Of a stretch of DNA of 64,000 nucleotides, positions 1 to 8,096 are shown piece after piece. Position numbers and translations under genes: made by a program. Origin of the DNA: Alphaproteobacteria bacterium SS10 (GTDB lineage Bacteria > Pseudomonadota > Alphaproteobacteria > TMED2). How positions within the stretch are numbered: the stretch's first letter is position 1; every line of letters begins with the position of its first letter. A model generated the notes under the pieces. The model did not search any database. It was not told the origin of the DNA and was given only the letters and a program-made list of their open reading frames with translations. The DNA is taken from the NCBI GenBank assembly GCA_019192455.1, contig JAHCML010000003.1:54004-118003 (forward strand), read 5' to 3'.

Positions 1-20
1 ATTCTCTTTCTTGGGCCGGC

Positions 21-1505
21 TCAGCTGGCCATATCATCTATGCCACCATAGCGTTTGCTGATCAGGCTGAAGGCGGCGCGCATGGCTTGTGCCTCCCCAC
101 CATCCGGCTGGCCTGGGCGACCGGATGGCGTCCAGGCAAAGACATCGAAATGGGCCCAGGATTTGGACTTCTTCACGAACTTCTTCAGAAACAGGCCAGC
201 GGTAATCGTGCCAGCGAATGGCGCGCTGCTGATGTTGTTGGTGTCGGCAACTTTGCTATCCAACCACGGGGTGTACGGCTTCCATAGTGGTAGGCGCCAA
301 ACCGGATCACCCACCGCCATGCCAGCCTGGTAGAGGCCGTCAGCCAGCTCATCATCATCGGTCATCATGGCCGGAAGATCGGGGCCCAGCGCGACCCGCG
401 CGGCCCCTGTCAGGGTCGCGAAGTCGATCATCAGGTCGGGTTCCTCGGCATCGGCAAGGGTGAGGGCGTCGGCCAGAACCAAACGACCCTCGGCATCAGT
501 GTTGCCGACCTCAACCGTCATCCCAGCGCGGGTGCGGATTACATCGCGGGGACGGAAGGCATTTCCAGATACGGCATTCTCAACCGCCGGGATCAGCACG
601 CGCAGCCGAACCGGCAGATTGCGCGCCATAATCAGGTGGGCAAGCCCCAGCACCTGGGCTGAGCCACCCATATCCTTCTTCATGTTGAGCATGCCGTTGG
701 ATGGCTTGAGGTCCAGGCCACCGGTATCAAAGCAGACGCCCTTGCCAACCAGCGTCACCTTCGGTGCCCGTTTCTTACCCCAGCTGAAATCGATCAATCG
801 CGGGGCACGGTCACTGGCTTTACCAACGGCGTAGATGGCCGGGTACTCCCGATCCAACTCCTCCTGATCATCGATTACAGAGAATTTCGCCTTGTGATGC
901 TTTGCTAGTGCCTTAGCAGCGGCAGCAAGTTCGGCCGGGCCCATATGGTTTGAGGGTAGGTTGACCAAGTCGCGGGTCAGCCAGGTGGCTCGGATGTGGT
1001 GGGATAGGGCATCCAAATCCACCTCGTCACCAGTGACCAACAGCGTTGGCTCTGATGTCGCCTCTTTGCTCTTCATCATGGCAAAGCGATAGCTAGCGAG
1101 GCCCCAGGCGACGGTGATCTTGATTAGGTCATCCTTGGCCGGTTTGCTGCCATCGATGCTGGCGATCCGGTATGCACCCGCCGGTAGCTGGGGGGCCAGA
1201 TAGGCCGTCTGGTACAGCGGCCGATCACCCATGGCGGTGCCTAGAATCTGGATCGAACCATCACGGTTCGGCAGGGCCACCCAACGGTTAGCACTGGCTG
1301 AGAAGTCGATGTTCTCAAGATACACCTGATGGGATTTGTTCGCCTTGCCGCTCCAGGCGGTCAGGGCCGCCGCATCGCGAACGAGATGAATATCGGTCAC
1401 CGGTCCATCATGGGTAGCGGCGATAGGCAGGTCGCAGGTGAGGGCGGCGGTCGAATTATGCGGCTTGGTCATGGTTTGGATAACGGGCCCGAAATCAAAG
1501 GACAT
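21..1505 (-). CDS. M17 family leucyl aminopeptidase
   Basis: This is a cytosolic metallo-exopeptidase that removes N-terminal residues from peptides, 494 aa, close to the usual M17 length. The C-terminal half carries the family signature: a GKGVCFDTGG stretch with metal/catalytic Lys and Asp, a KKDMGG stretch, and the NTDAEGRLVLADAL block that supplies further metal ligands. The N-terminal domain is divergent, as is typical for the family. I chose the ATG at 1505 because an AAGGA ribosome site lies about 6 bases upstream; a TTG at 1538 in the same frame lacks one. The gene is complete at its 3' end, with TGA at 21-23. The family call is firm; the exact peptide substrate cannot be read from sequence. 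Confidence 0.93.
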   Translation of the reverse strand: MSFDFGPVIQTMTKPHNSTAALTCDLPIAATHDGPVTDIHLVRDAAALTAWSGKANKSHQVYLENIDFSASANRWVALPNRDGSIQILGTAMGDRPLYQTAYLAPQLPAGAYRIASIDGSKPAKDDLIKITVAWGLASYRFAMMKSKEATSEPTLLVTGDEVDLDALSHHIRATWLTRDLVNLPSNHMGPAELAAAAKALAKHHKAKFSVIDDQEELDREYPAIYAVGKASDRAPRLIDFSWGKKRAPKVTLVGKGVCFDTGGLDLKPSNGMLNMKKDMGGSAQVLGLAHLIMARNLPVRLRVLIPAVENAVSGNAFRPRDVIRTRAGMTVEVGNTDAEGRLVLADALTLADAEEPDLMIDFATLTGAARVALGPDLPAMMTDDDELADGLYQAGMAVGDPVWRLPLWKPYTPWLDSKVADTNNISSAPFAGTITAGLFLKKFVKKSKSWAHFDVFAWTPSGRPGQPDGGEAQAMRAAFSLISKRYGGIDDMAS

Positions 1506-1621
1506 CGTTATCCTTCCGCTACCGAAATGATGCGGCAAGGCCGGTTGTGGGATTGGCCTAGAAAAGCCGTCGGGGCGTCAGGAGCGCTGCGCCGGTGACA
1601 CAATCAGCGGCAGCCTGGCGG

Positions 1622-2998
1622 TCAAGTTGCCTCTGGCTGTTGAACCATGGTGTTGCCGAGGACGCTAGCCTCACCGCAATACTCAATCGATTCGAGACCG
1701 GCAGCACTGGCCGTCAGATAGGCCTCACCCGCCTCACCCATATCCAGAGTGAGCTGGTCTTCCTCGGCGCGGGGGTCAAACTCAAACGCGACGGTGGAGG
1801 TTGGACGAATGGCCTGGAACTGGCCCTTCTCCTCATCATCAACCGTGTCACGGACCGTGCTTCGATAGGTGCCAAACGCGGCCATGCCGCCACCAATAAC
1901 CAGCACGAATAGGAAGATGCCGGGGCCGATGCCGGTGATCAGCAGTAGCTGACCCGCAATGGCGGGGCCGATGACCGTGCCGATGCCGTAGATCATAAGC
2001 AGGCCAGCACTGGCCGCCACCATGTTCCAGTTATCGACAAAGTCCGTGGTGTGGGCGACGCCGATTGAGTAGAGCGCCGGGATCAGGGCGCCACTCATCG
2101 CGATCAGGACCAGCGCCATCACCTTGCCGTCGATACCAATCATCAGGCCGATCAGCCCGGTCACGCCGGTGGCGGCACCGCAGGCGATCAGGACAATACG
2201 CCGGTCAAACATGTCCGAGAGACGGCCAAGCGGTACCTGAAAGACGATGCCGCTCAAGATGAAGGCCAGCATCAGCTGCGCAATCCAGGCATTGTCAGGG
2301 TCAATGGTCCGGCCCAGCACGGGCACGAAGTTGGCGAGGACAGAGTTCAAGACCCCCGCTGCCATCACGGCCAAGCAGCCCAGGGGCGAGACCTTGAACA
2401 ATTGCCTTAAGGCAAAGCGTTCAGTCTCAATCGGTGTTGGCGCCTGGATCGTCACCAGCATCAGCGGCAAGACCGAGGCGCAGACCAGGAAAGCGGTGAG
2501 TAGGAACATAAAGCTCTGCGCCGGGTCGACGACGGCTATAAGGCCCTGGCCCAGGCTGATGCCGAAATAGTTCACGACCGTATAGGCGGCCAGAACCTGG
2601 CCACGCACGGTGTTGGGCGTGGATTCATTAATCCAGCCCTCAACCAGGGTGAAGATACCGGCGATCGAGAAACCGGCGACCAGGCGCAGCAGGGCCCAGA
2701 GCCAGGTGTCGACATACAGGCTTTGGGCCAAGGCACTGATCACGAACAGGCTGGCAAAGGCGGCAAACACCCGGATATGGCCGACCTGCCCAATGAATTT
2801 CGGCACGATCAGGGTGCCGATCATGAATCCAATGGCATAGGTCGTGCCGACGATCCCGATGGCATCGGATGAGAAACCTTCAAGGTCGAGACGGATCGCC
2901 GTCCCGGTTCCAATCAGCCCATGCCCCATCACAAAGAAGGTGAAGGTCAGCAGTAAGGGCCCCAAGGACAAGATGACGGCTCGGACATCGCTGCTCAT
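1622..2998 (-). CDS. MFS transporter, YcaD-like
   Basis: This is a twelve-helix major facilitator superfamily carrier of the inner membrane, about 458 aa. Helices run through residues 1-400 with an MFS-type GRLSDMFDRR loop between helices 8 and 9. The C-terminal tail of about 60 residues is hydrophilic and acidic, probably cytoplasmic. The nearest family I recognise is the YcaD-like group of uncharacterised carriers. I placed the start at 2998 because the protein then opens directly into helix 1. An upstream ATG at 3043 adds 15 residues; neither start has a clear ribosome site. Substrate unknown. Confidence 0.85.
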   Translation of the reverse strand: MSSDVRAVILSLGPLLLTFTFFVMGHGLIGTGTAIRLDLEGFSSDAIGIVGTTYAIGFMIGTLIVPKFIGQVGHIRVFAAFASLFVISALAQSLYVDTWLWALLRLVAGFSIAGIFTLVEGWINESTPNTVRGQVLAAYTVVNYFGISLGQGLIAVVDPAQSFMFLLTAFLVCASVLPLMLVTIQAPTPIETERFALRQLFKVSPLGCLAVMAAGVLNSVLANFVPVLGRTIDPDNAWIAQLMLAFILSGIVFQVPLGRLSDMFDRRIVLIACGAATGVTGLIGLMIGIDGKVMALVLIAMSGALIPALYSIGVAHTTDFVDNWNMVAASAGLLMIYGIGTVIGPAIAGQLLLITGIGPGIFLFVLVIGGGMAAFGTYRSTVRDTVDDEEKGQFQAIRPTSTVAFEFDPRAEEDQLTLDMGEAGEAYLTASAAGLESIEYCGEASVLGNTMVQQPEAT

Positions 2999-3184
2999 AT
3001 CGGCGGTGATCCAGGCGGTTAAGATCGCAACTTTGCCAAGCATGCGATCGGTGTTTTGAACGAAGGTGCGGGTGGCCTTGGCCGGGTCAGCGTCGTTCGC
3101 TGTGCCCTTAGTACGACCGGGAAGTCTGAACTAGAAGCGTTACCTAGAATTGCACACTAGAACGGCAAGTCAGCCCTGGCTCAT

Positions 3185-4609
3185 TTAGCCGCCATTGGCA
3201 AAGCTGGCATTGGCATCGAGCACGCGCTGCTCCGCATTCTGGCGCAGCCCGTAAACACAAGGCACGTCTGCCACATGACGCCACTTGATGTCTAGCACCG
3301 CATCCCAGTCATAAACGTCAGGTCTGAATTGCACGGTGCCATCATGGTCAACCCAGGCGGTCCGATAGATCAGATGCACGGGCATTGGATCATCCAGGGT
3401 CACGCTGCGGGTCTTATAGCTCTCAACCACGCCTTGCACCCGATCCACATCCCATTTGTCATGGGCTGAGGCCAGATAGGCCGAGATATCGAGCGCCCCA
3501 TCGACACGTACACAGCCAGAGCTAAACGTACGGGTCGCTTGTTCAAACAGCTCCTCATTCGAGGTGCCATGCAGATAGACGGAGTGGTTGTTGTTGAAGT
3601 TGAACCGCACCGGGCCAAGCACATTCCAAGGGCCGGGGTCCTGGCGGAACTTGTAGGGCAGGTTGTCGATACCGTCATAGGAGAACCAGTCGATCTCCTC
3701 CGGCGGGATCTCCTCGGCACCGTTGCTAAAACTGGTCAGCACCCGAATACCGTTATTGAAGAAGTAGTCGGGGTCGGTTTGGATCGCGGGCAGTAGATCG
3801 CGACGGGCGATGCTGTCCGGGCAATACCAGAACGGGTTGAAGTCGAGGCGCGTAATCTTGGAATGGATAATCGGCGTGGTCCGATCAATCCGGCCGACGA
3901 TTACACGGGTGTCGAAAACAGTGTTGCCACCCTCAATCAGATGCAGACGACCGGCGGCGATGTTCACGGCGATAAAGCGGTCGCCATAATCCTTCGCCCA
4001 TTGCCGGGCCCGCTCCACATTGATGACCAGGGTCGCCAGCCGCACATTGGCCGGGACGTTCAGTTCAGCCAGCGTTGCCGGGCCCACGGCACCATCCGCC
4101 TCAAGCCCATGGCGAGATTGGAAGGCTTTAACCGCATTCTCAAGGCTGACATCAAAGGTGTCGCTGGTCTGATCGGCCACACCCGGCAGATCGCCACTTA
4201 GGCGCAACCGGCGCCGCAGAAGGCCAACCGCACGGTCGGTAACATCACGCTCTAACACCAGGCCAGGATCAGGAATTACTGGCCAGCCGCCAGCCTCGAC
4301 CACGGCGCGGTAGTGTTGGACAGCACCGCATAGCCCACTGGTCAGACCATCGGGGGTCAGCTGCACCCGTTGCGGCGGTACGCCACCGGCGACCGCCTCA
4401 ACAATTGGGTCATTAAGCCAGGGATGGAAGTAGCCACGCGCTGATGGGGTGATACCGGCTGCAAGGTTTTGCGCCACGGCGGGATGCTTGGCCAAACCAG
4501 CCAAACCACCGGCCAGGCCAGCGGCAAAGCCCGCGCGCAAACAGTCGCGGCGCGAGATATGGCTGCTGCGGTTTCCGGTCCGCCCTGGTTCAGAATCCCC
4601 ACGGCTCAT
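3185..4609 (-). CDS. L,D-transpeptidase, YcbB-like, Tat-exported
   Basis: This is a predicted periplasmic peptidoglycan cross-linking enzyme (3-3 cross-links or attachment to peptidoglycan), 474 aa. The N terminus has a twin-arginine signal (SRRDCLRAG followed by an Ala/Gly/Leu-rich segment ending near AVAQ). A peptidoglycan-binding type-1 domain (AVKAFQSRHGLEADGAVG, about residues 158-176) precedes a YkuD catalytic domain whose active-site block reads HGTSNEEL...FSSGCVRVD, with the catalytic Cys in SSGCVR. This order matches the YcbB/LdtD class. It stands alone, divergent from the ABC permease downstream. Family call is firm; in vivo cross-link type is inference. Confidence 0.92.
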   Translation of the reverse strand: MSRGDSEPGRTGNRSSHISRRDCLRAGFAAGLAGGLAGLAKHPAVAQNLAAGITPSARGYFHPWLNDPIVEAVAGGVPPQRVQLTPDGLTSGLCGAVQHYRAVVEAGGWPVIPDPGLVLERDVTDRAVGLLRRRLRLSGDLPGVADQTSDTFDVSLENAVKAFQSRHGLEADGAVGPATLAELNVPANVRLATLVINVERARQWAKDYGDRFIAVNIAAGRLHLIEGGNTVFDTRVIVGRIDRTTPIIHSKITRLDFNPFWYCPDSIARRDLLPAIQTDPDYFFNNGIRVLTSFSNGAEEIPPEEIDWFSYDGIDNLPYKFRQDPGPWNVLGPVRFNFNNNHSVYLHGTSNEELFEQATRTFSSGCVRVDGALDISAYLASAHDKWDVDRVQGVVESYKTRSVTLDDPMPVHLIYRTAWVDHDGTVQFRPDVYDWDAVLDIKWRHVADVPCVYGLRQNAEQRVLDANASFANGG

Positions 4610-4875
4610 GGTGTCTTATCCTTTAGCCCGTGTCATTAAGCCGGAATCCTGACCCGAATTGCATCAACTGACAAACGAAACCGCCGCGGCAGTTTTCAAA
4701 AATTCGTGCCTGCGCAACCTGCGCCACACCTTGGCTTTAGCGGTGGTGACCGTCATGTCACCCGGGCTACAGGGCCGGCTGCATGGCAGTCGCGCCCAAC
4801 AAGAGCTTTGAATTCAGGCCGGTTGGGCAATATTCAAAGACAACAAGATCGCCCGAAGAACGATAAAGAACCGGT

Positions 4876-5754
4876 ATGACCCCCGACGAGACCGCCCCAA
4901 AGACTGACACTGGCACCGCCGATCTGGCCGCTAGCAATGCCGCGAGCTTGGCCATGCCTGATGGTGATTTGGGGCCCCGTGTCCATGGCCGGGTTAACTG
5001 GATCGGGTTTTGGACGCTCTATGCCAAAGAGGTGAAGCGTTTCATCAAGGTCTATCTCCAGACCATTTTGGCGCCGGTGATCACCACGTTACTGTTCTAC
5101 ACCGTGTTTGCGCTGGCGCTTGATGCTGGGAACCGAAGCGTGGCCGGTGTGCCGTTTTTGGAGTTTCTGGCGCCCGGCTTGATCATGATGGGCATTACAC
5201 AGAATGCCTTTGCCAACACCTCCTCCACCGTCATTATCGCCAAGGTTCAGGGTAATATCGTTGATGTGCTTCTGCCGCCCTTAAGCTCGCTTGAGCTGGC
5301 CATGGGGTGGATTTTGGGCGGTGTTACCAGAGGCATCGTGGTCGGGCTATTTATCTATATCTCGCTCGTCATCTTTGTCGGTATTCCGATCCACAATCCC
5401 GGATTGATCCTGTTCCACGCGATTAGCGGATCGCTGTTGCTCTCCACCCTGGGTGTGATCGGCGGTATTTGGTCGGATAAGTTTGATCACATCGCTGCCG
5501 TGACCAACTTCATCGTTACGCCGCTGACCTTCTTGTCGGGCACGTTCTATTCAATCGAACGCCTGCCGAGTGAGTGGCAGTTCATGGCCCACCTAAACCC
5601 GGTTTTCTACATGATCGATGGGTTCCGCGCGGGCTTCATCGGCCATGCGGATGGTGACTTAACCACCGGCATCATCGTTGGCGTTGTGACCAATGCGGTT
5701 CTGCTTGTCCTGGCACTACGTATGCTGCAGAGCGGCTATAAGTTGCGACCATGA
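4876..5754 (+). CDS. ABC-2 type transporter permease
   Basis: This is an inner-membrane permease subunit of an ABC-2 exporter, 292 aa. About 45 hydrophilic residues precede six predicted helices. The conserved LAPGLIMMG and the block LTFLSGTFYSIERLP, followed by HLNPVFYMIDGFRAGF, are typical of the NodJ/YadH permease group. No ATP-binding subunit lies next to it: upstream is an intergenic gap and then an L,D-transpeptidase on the other strand. The gene overlaps the next one by 4 bases (ATGA), suggesting translational coupling. Substrate unknown; the ATPase partner must be encoded elsewhere. Confidence 0.92.
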   Translation: MTPDETAPKTDTGTADLAASNAASLAMPDGDLGPRVHGRVNWIGFWTLYAKEVKRFIKVYLQTILAPVITTLLFYTVFALALDAGNRSVAGVPFLEFLAPGLIMMGITQNAFANTSSTVIIAKVQGNIVDVLLPPLSSLELAMGWILGGVTRGIVVGLFIYISLVIFVGIPIHNPGLILFHAISGSLLLSTLGVIGGIWSDKFDHIAAVTNFIVTPLTFLSGTFYSIERLPSEWQFMAHLNPVFYMIDGFRAGFIGHADGDLTTGIIVGVVTNAVLLVLALRMLQSGYKLRP

Positions 5755-6722
5755 GTGATCAGGGGCGTTCGGTTGATAACGCCAAACCCGCCTTTAGTTT
5801 GAGCCCGGTCGGTTTTGCGCGCTGGGCCTATGGCACAGCACCGTTGCTGCTGTTCTGCACCATGATGTTTTGGGCAGGAAATGGGGTCGTCGGCAAATGG
5901 ATTGCCTTTGATGGCGACCTACCACCGGTCGCCGCTGCGTTCTGGCGCTGGAACCTGGCTCTCTTGCTGGTTTTGCCGCTCGCCTAGCGCCATCTGCCGG
6001 GCGATTTGCCCGCCATGCGGGCCAAGATTTGGCCGCTGATCCTATTGGCCGTGTTCGGGATTACCGCCTTTAACACCCTGGTCTATTGGAGCCAGTACAA
6101 AACAACGGCCGTGAACCTGTTCCTGTTGAACGCCACTGTGCCCCTGCTGATCCCGGCCTTCTCGTTTCTGCTGTTTCGCGACCGGGTTAATCGCTGGCAG
6201 GGGCTAGGCATCGCGCTTGCGATGGTGGGGGCGGTGACCATTATCCTGCAGGGGAATTTGGCGACCCTGTTAGACCTCACCGTTAATCAAGGGGATGCGG
6301 TAATCCTGTTAGCGATGGTTCTCTACGCTATCTACTCAACCTGTCTGCGGTTGAAGCCAAGCATTCACCCGATGTCGATGCTGGTGGCTCTGTTTGCCCT
6401 CGGCAACCTATTCATCCTGCCATTCTTTATCTGGGAGCATCTGTTCGTTGCGCAGATTGAGTTCACGCCAAAGACCATCATTGCTCTGATTTACATCGGC
6501 ATCTTCCCGTCCTTCCTCGCCTACCTCTTCTTCAATCGTGGGGTTGAGCTGATCGGTGCAAATCGCGCCTCGCTCTATTTCCACCTGATGCCGATTATGG
6601 GTACGGCCTTCTCTGTCATGCTCTTTGGTGAGCCATTTGCCGGGTATCATTTTGCCGGCACCGCCCTGATTGTTGTGGGTCTGATCCTTGGCACCCGTCG
6701 CCCAAAAGCATCGGCTGATTGA
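5751..6722 (+). pseudogene. EamA/DMT transporter with internal TAG stop
   Basis: This gene would encode a ten-helix drug/metabolite transporter of about 323 aa, but codon 79 (5985-5987) is TAG. The frame is open on both sides of the stop: residues 1-78 cover helices 1-2, and the rest runs to 6722 with helices 3-10 and normal EamA features. One base change from TGG (Trp) or CAG (Gln) would create it; Trp would suit the helix-2 exit. TAG is used as an ordinary stop by neighbours (for example at 22573 and 34222), so recoding is unlikely. An ATG at 6015 or a nearby GTG/ATG could restart a truncated protein. It may be a recent nonsense mutation, a sequencing error, or suppressed. Confidence 0.8.
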
Positions 6723-6872
6723 GTTTTCGACCACCGAGATGGCGGCTTAGGCTTCGCATCGGCTCCAATCCGGGTTAGGTTGCCCGGGTTGGGAATGCGG
6801 CAAAAACATGGCGGGTTGGTCCTTGACGCTAGAGGGCCGGGCTAAAAACACCCGCAAATAAGGGAAGGCAGC

Positions 6873-7853
6873 ATGTCGGATCTATCGGCCAAGCCACCAT
6901 CCAAGACGCCCGATGGGCGCATCATGAGCCAACAGAAGTTTCGTCTGATCACGCGAAGTGATTTTGACGGGCTGGTCTGCGCGGTTTTGTTCCGGGAAAT
7001 GGATATGATCGATGAGATCTTATTCGTGCACCCAAAGGATATGCAGGACGGCAAAATTCCGGTTAGCCGGCGGGATATCACCTGTAACTTGCCCTATCAG
7101 AATGGCGTCCATCTCTGCTTTGATCACCATGTGAGTGAGTTCTATCGCAACGAAGATAAGAACAACCATATCCTCGACCCCCATGCCGAAAGCGCGGCCC
7201 GGGTGGTTTACGAATATTACGGCGGCCGGACCCGGTTCCCTAATGTCTCCAACGACATGATGATGGCGGTCGACAAAGCCGACAGCGCAAATTTCACTGA
7301 GGAAGAGATCCTCGACCCGCAAGGTTGGGTGCTGCTGAGCTTCCTGATGGATGCCCGCACCGGCCTCGGTAGGTTCCGGAACTTCACCGTTTCGAACTAC
7401 CAGCTGATGCTGAAGCTCGTGGATATCTGCCGCGAATATAAGGATGTGGACGATATCCTCGCCCTGCCTGATGTTGCTGAGCGTGTGGACCTCTATGAGG
7501 AGCATGTCGAGAACTACATCAACCAGGTTCATGCCTGCTCTGAGAAGTATGACAACCTGATTGCTCTCGACCTGCGAGAGGAGGAAGTCCTCTACGCTGG
7601 TAACCGCTTCATCATTTATGCGCTCTTCCCGGAATGCGATGTGTCTATGCACATCATGTGGGGGCGGCAGAAGCAGAACACCGTCTTCGCGGTTGGTAAG
7701 TCGATTGTTAATAGGGACAACAAGTCGAATATCGGCAAACTGATGCTCGAATATGGCGGTGGCGGCCATGAGGCGGCTGGCACCTGTCAGATTGATAATG
7801 ACAAGGCCAACGAAACTATGGTCGAATTAATCGACCGCCTGACATCAGGCTGA
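6873..7853 (+). CDS. DHH family phosphoesterase
   Basis: This is a DHH/DHHA1 superfamily phosphoesterase, 326 aa, cytosolic. The N-terminal domain shows the metal-binding motifs RSDFDGLVCAV and CFDHHVSE (DHH), and the C terminus has the DHHA1-type GGGGHEAAGTC loop. Relatives act on oligonucleotides, cyclic dinucleotide products or polyphosphate; I cannot decide between these from sequence. The start at 6873 has GGAAGG about 7 bases upstream; an internal ATG at 6924 is less likely. It lies only 21 bases before the arginine-rich leader peptide, so a promoter for that leader may lie inside the end of this gene. Confidence 0.88.
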   Translation: MSDLSAKPPSKTPDGRIMSQQKFRLITRSDFDGLVCAVLFREMDMIDEILFVHPKDMQDGKIPVSRRDITCNLPYQNGVHLCFDHHVSEFYRNEDKNNHILDPHAESAARVVYEYYGGRTRFPNVSNDMMMAVDKADSANFTEEEILDPQGWVLLSFLMDARTGLGRFRNFTVSNYQLMLKLVDICREYKDVDDILALPDVAERVDLYEEHVENYINQVHACSEKYDNLIALDLREEEVLYAGNRFIIYALFPECDVSMHIMWGRQKQNTVFAVGKSIVNRDNKSNIGKLMLEYGGGGHEAAGTCQIDNDKANETMVELIDRLTSG

Positions 7854-7874
7854 TTTCGAGATTTTGAGACGAAC

Positions 7875-7967
7875 ATGTTGAGCGCAACAAACAGCACCAA
7901 CCGACGCCGTCGCCGCCGTATGGCCGCGACCGCTTTGGTGCTGCCTGGGTTCCGACGACGACGATAA
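7875..7967 (+). CDS. Arginine-rich leader peptide upstream of argD
   Basis: This is a 30-codon open frame, ATG at 7875 to TAA at 7965-7967. Ten of its 30 residues are Arg: a run of six (residues 10-15, 7902-7919, NRRRRRRM) and a run of four just before the stop (residues 27-30, 7953-7964, FRRRR). The last four are all CGA, a codon that is scarce in argD itself. A weak GAG-type ribosome site precedes the ATG. The position, between a stop codon and a strong hairpin that precedes the ornithine/arginine genes, fits a regulatory leader peptide whose translation senses charged tRNA-Arg. No homologue was searched; the function is inferred from layout. Confidence 0.75.
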   Translation: MLSATNSTNRRRRRRMAATALVLPGFRRRR

Positions 7968-8006
7968 CGTCATCCCAGTGTTTGTTTTTACCAATGGCCG
8001 GTCCGC
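7928..8006 (+). promoter_or_regulatory. Candidate antiterminator region of arg leader
   Basis: Short complementary segments found by eye could form a structure that competes with the terminator: CTGGG (7945-7949) with CCCAG (7974-7978), TTGGT (7935-7939) with ACCAA (7990-7994), and GACC (7928-7931) with GGTC (8000-8003). They are nested in the right order, and the last overlaps the 5' arm of the terminator. A ribosome stalled at the first Arg run would leave most of these free, while one reaching the stop codon would cover the CTGGG segment. This is inference without energy calculation. Confidence 0.45.
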
Positions 8007-8036
8007 ATCAATCCAGCGACCGGCCATTTTCTTTTT
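7993..8036 (+). terminator. Intrinsic terminator/attenuator before argD
   Basis: A perfect 11-bp stem AATGGCCGGTC (7993-8003) pairs with GACCGGCCATT (8018-8028) around a 14-nt loop and is followed by a U-rich run TTTTCTTTTT (through 8036). It lies 25 bases after the Arg-rich leader frame and 60 bases before the argD start. A strong terminator placed in front of a gene that must be expressed implies conditional readthrough. Confidence 0.85.
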
Positions 8037-8096
8037 CCACACCCGGTTCTTTTTCGAGCGCCGCAGTGCTATCGAACCCAATCAAGGACATAACCA

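Noticed and set aside
4610-4875. Missing ABC ATPase or small gene in the gap before the ABC-2 permease
   Set aside because: No frame with a start, ribosome site and motif is present; I see only a probable promoter region.
5985-5987. Recoding of TAG as an amino acid
   Set aside because: Other genes in the window end with TAG (for example at 22573 and 34222), so TAG is a normal stop here.
7020-7769. Antisense frame of 249 codons opposite the DHH gene
   Set aside because: The plus-strand gene is clearly real with intact motifs; the antisense product has no recognisable feature.
7792-7822. Promoter for the arg leader inside the DHH gene (TTGATA and TATGGT)
   Set aside because: The boxes are 19 bases apart and the -10 is poor; this is too weak to list, although some promoter is needed unless the leader is cotranscribed with the DHH gene.
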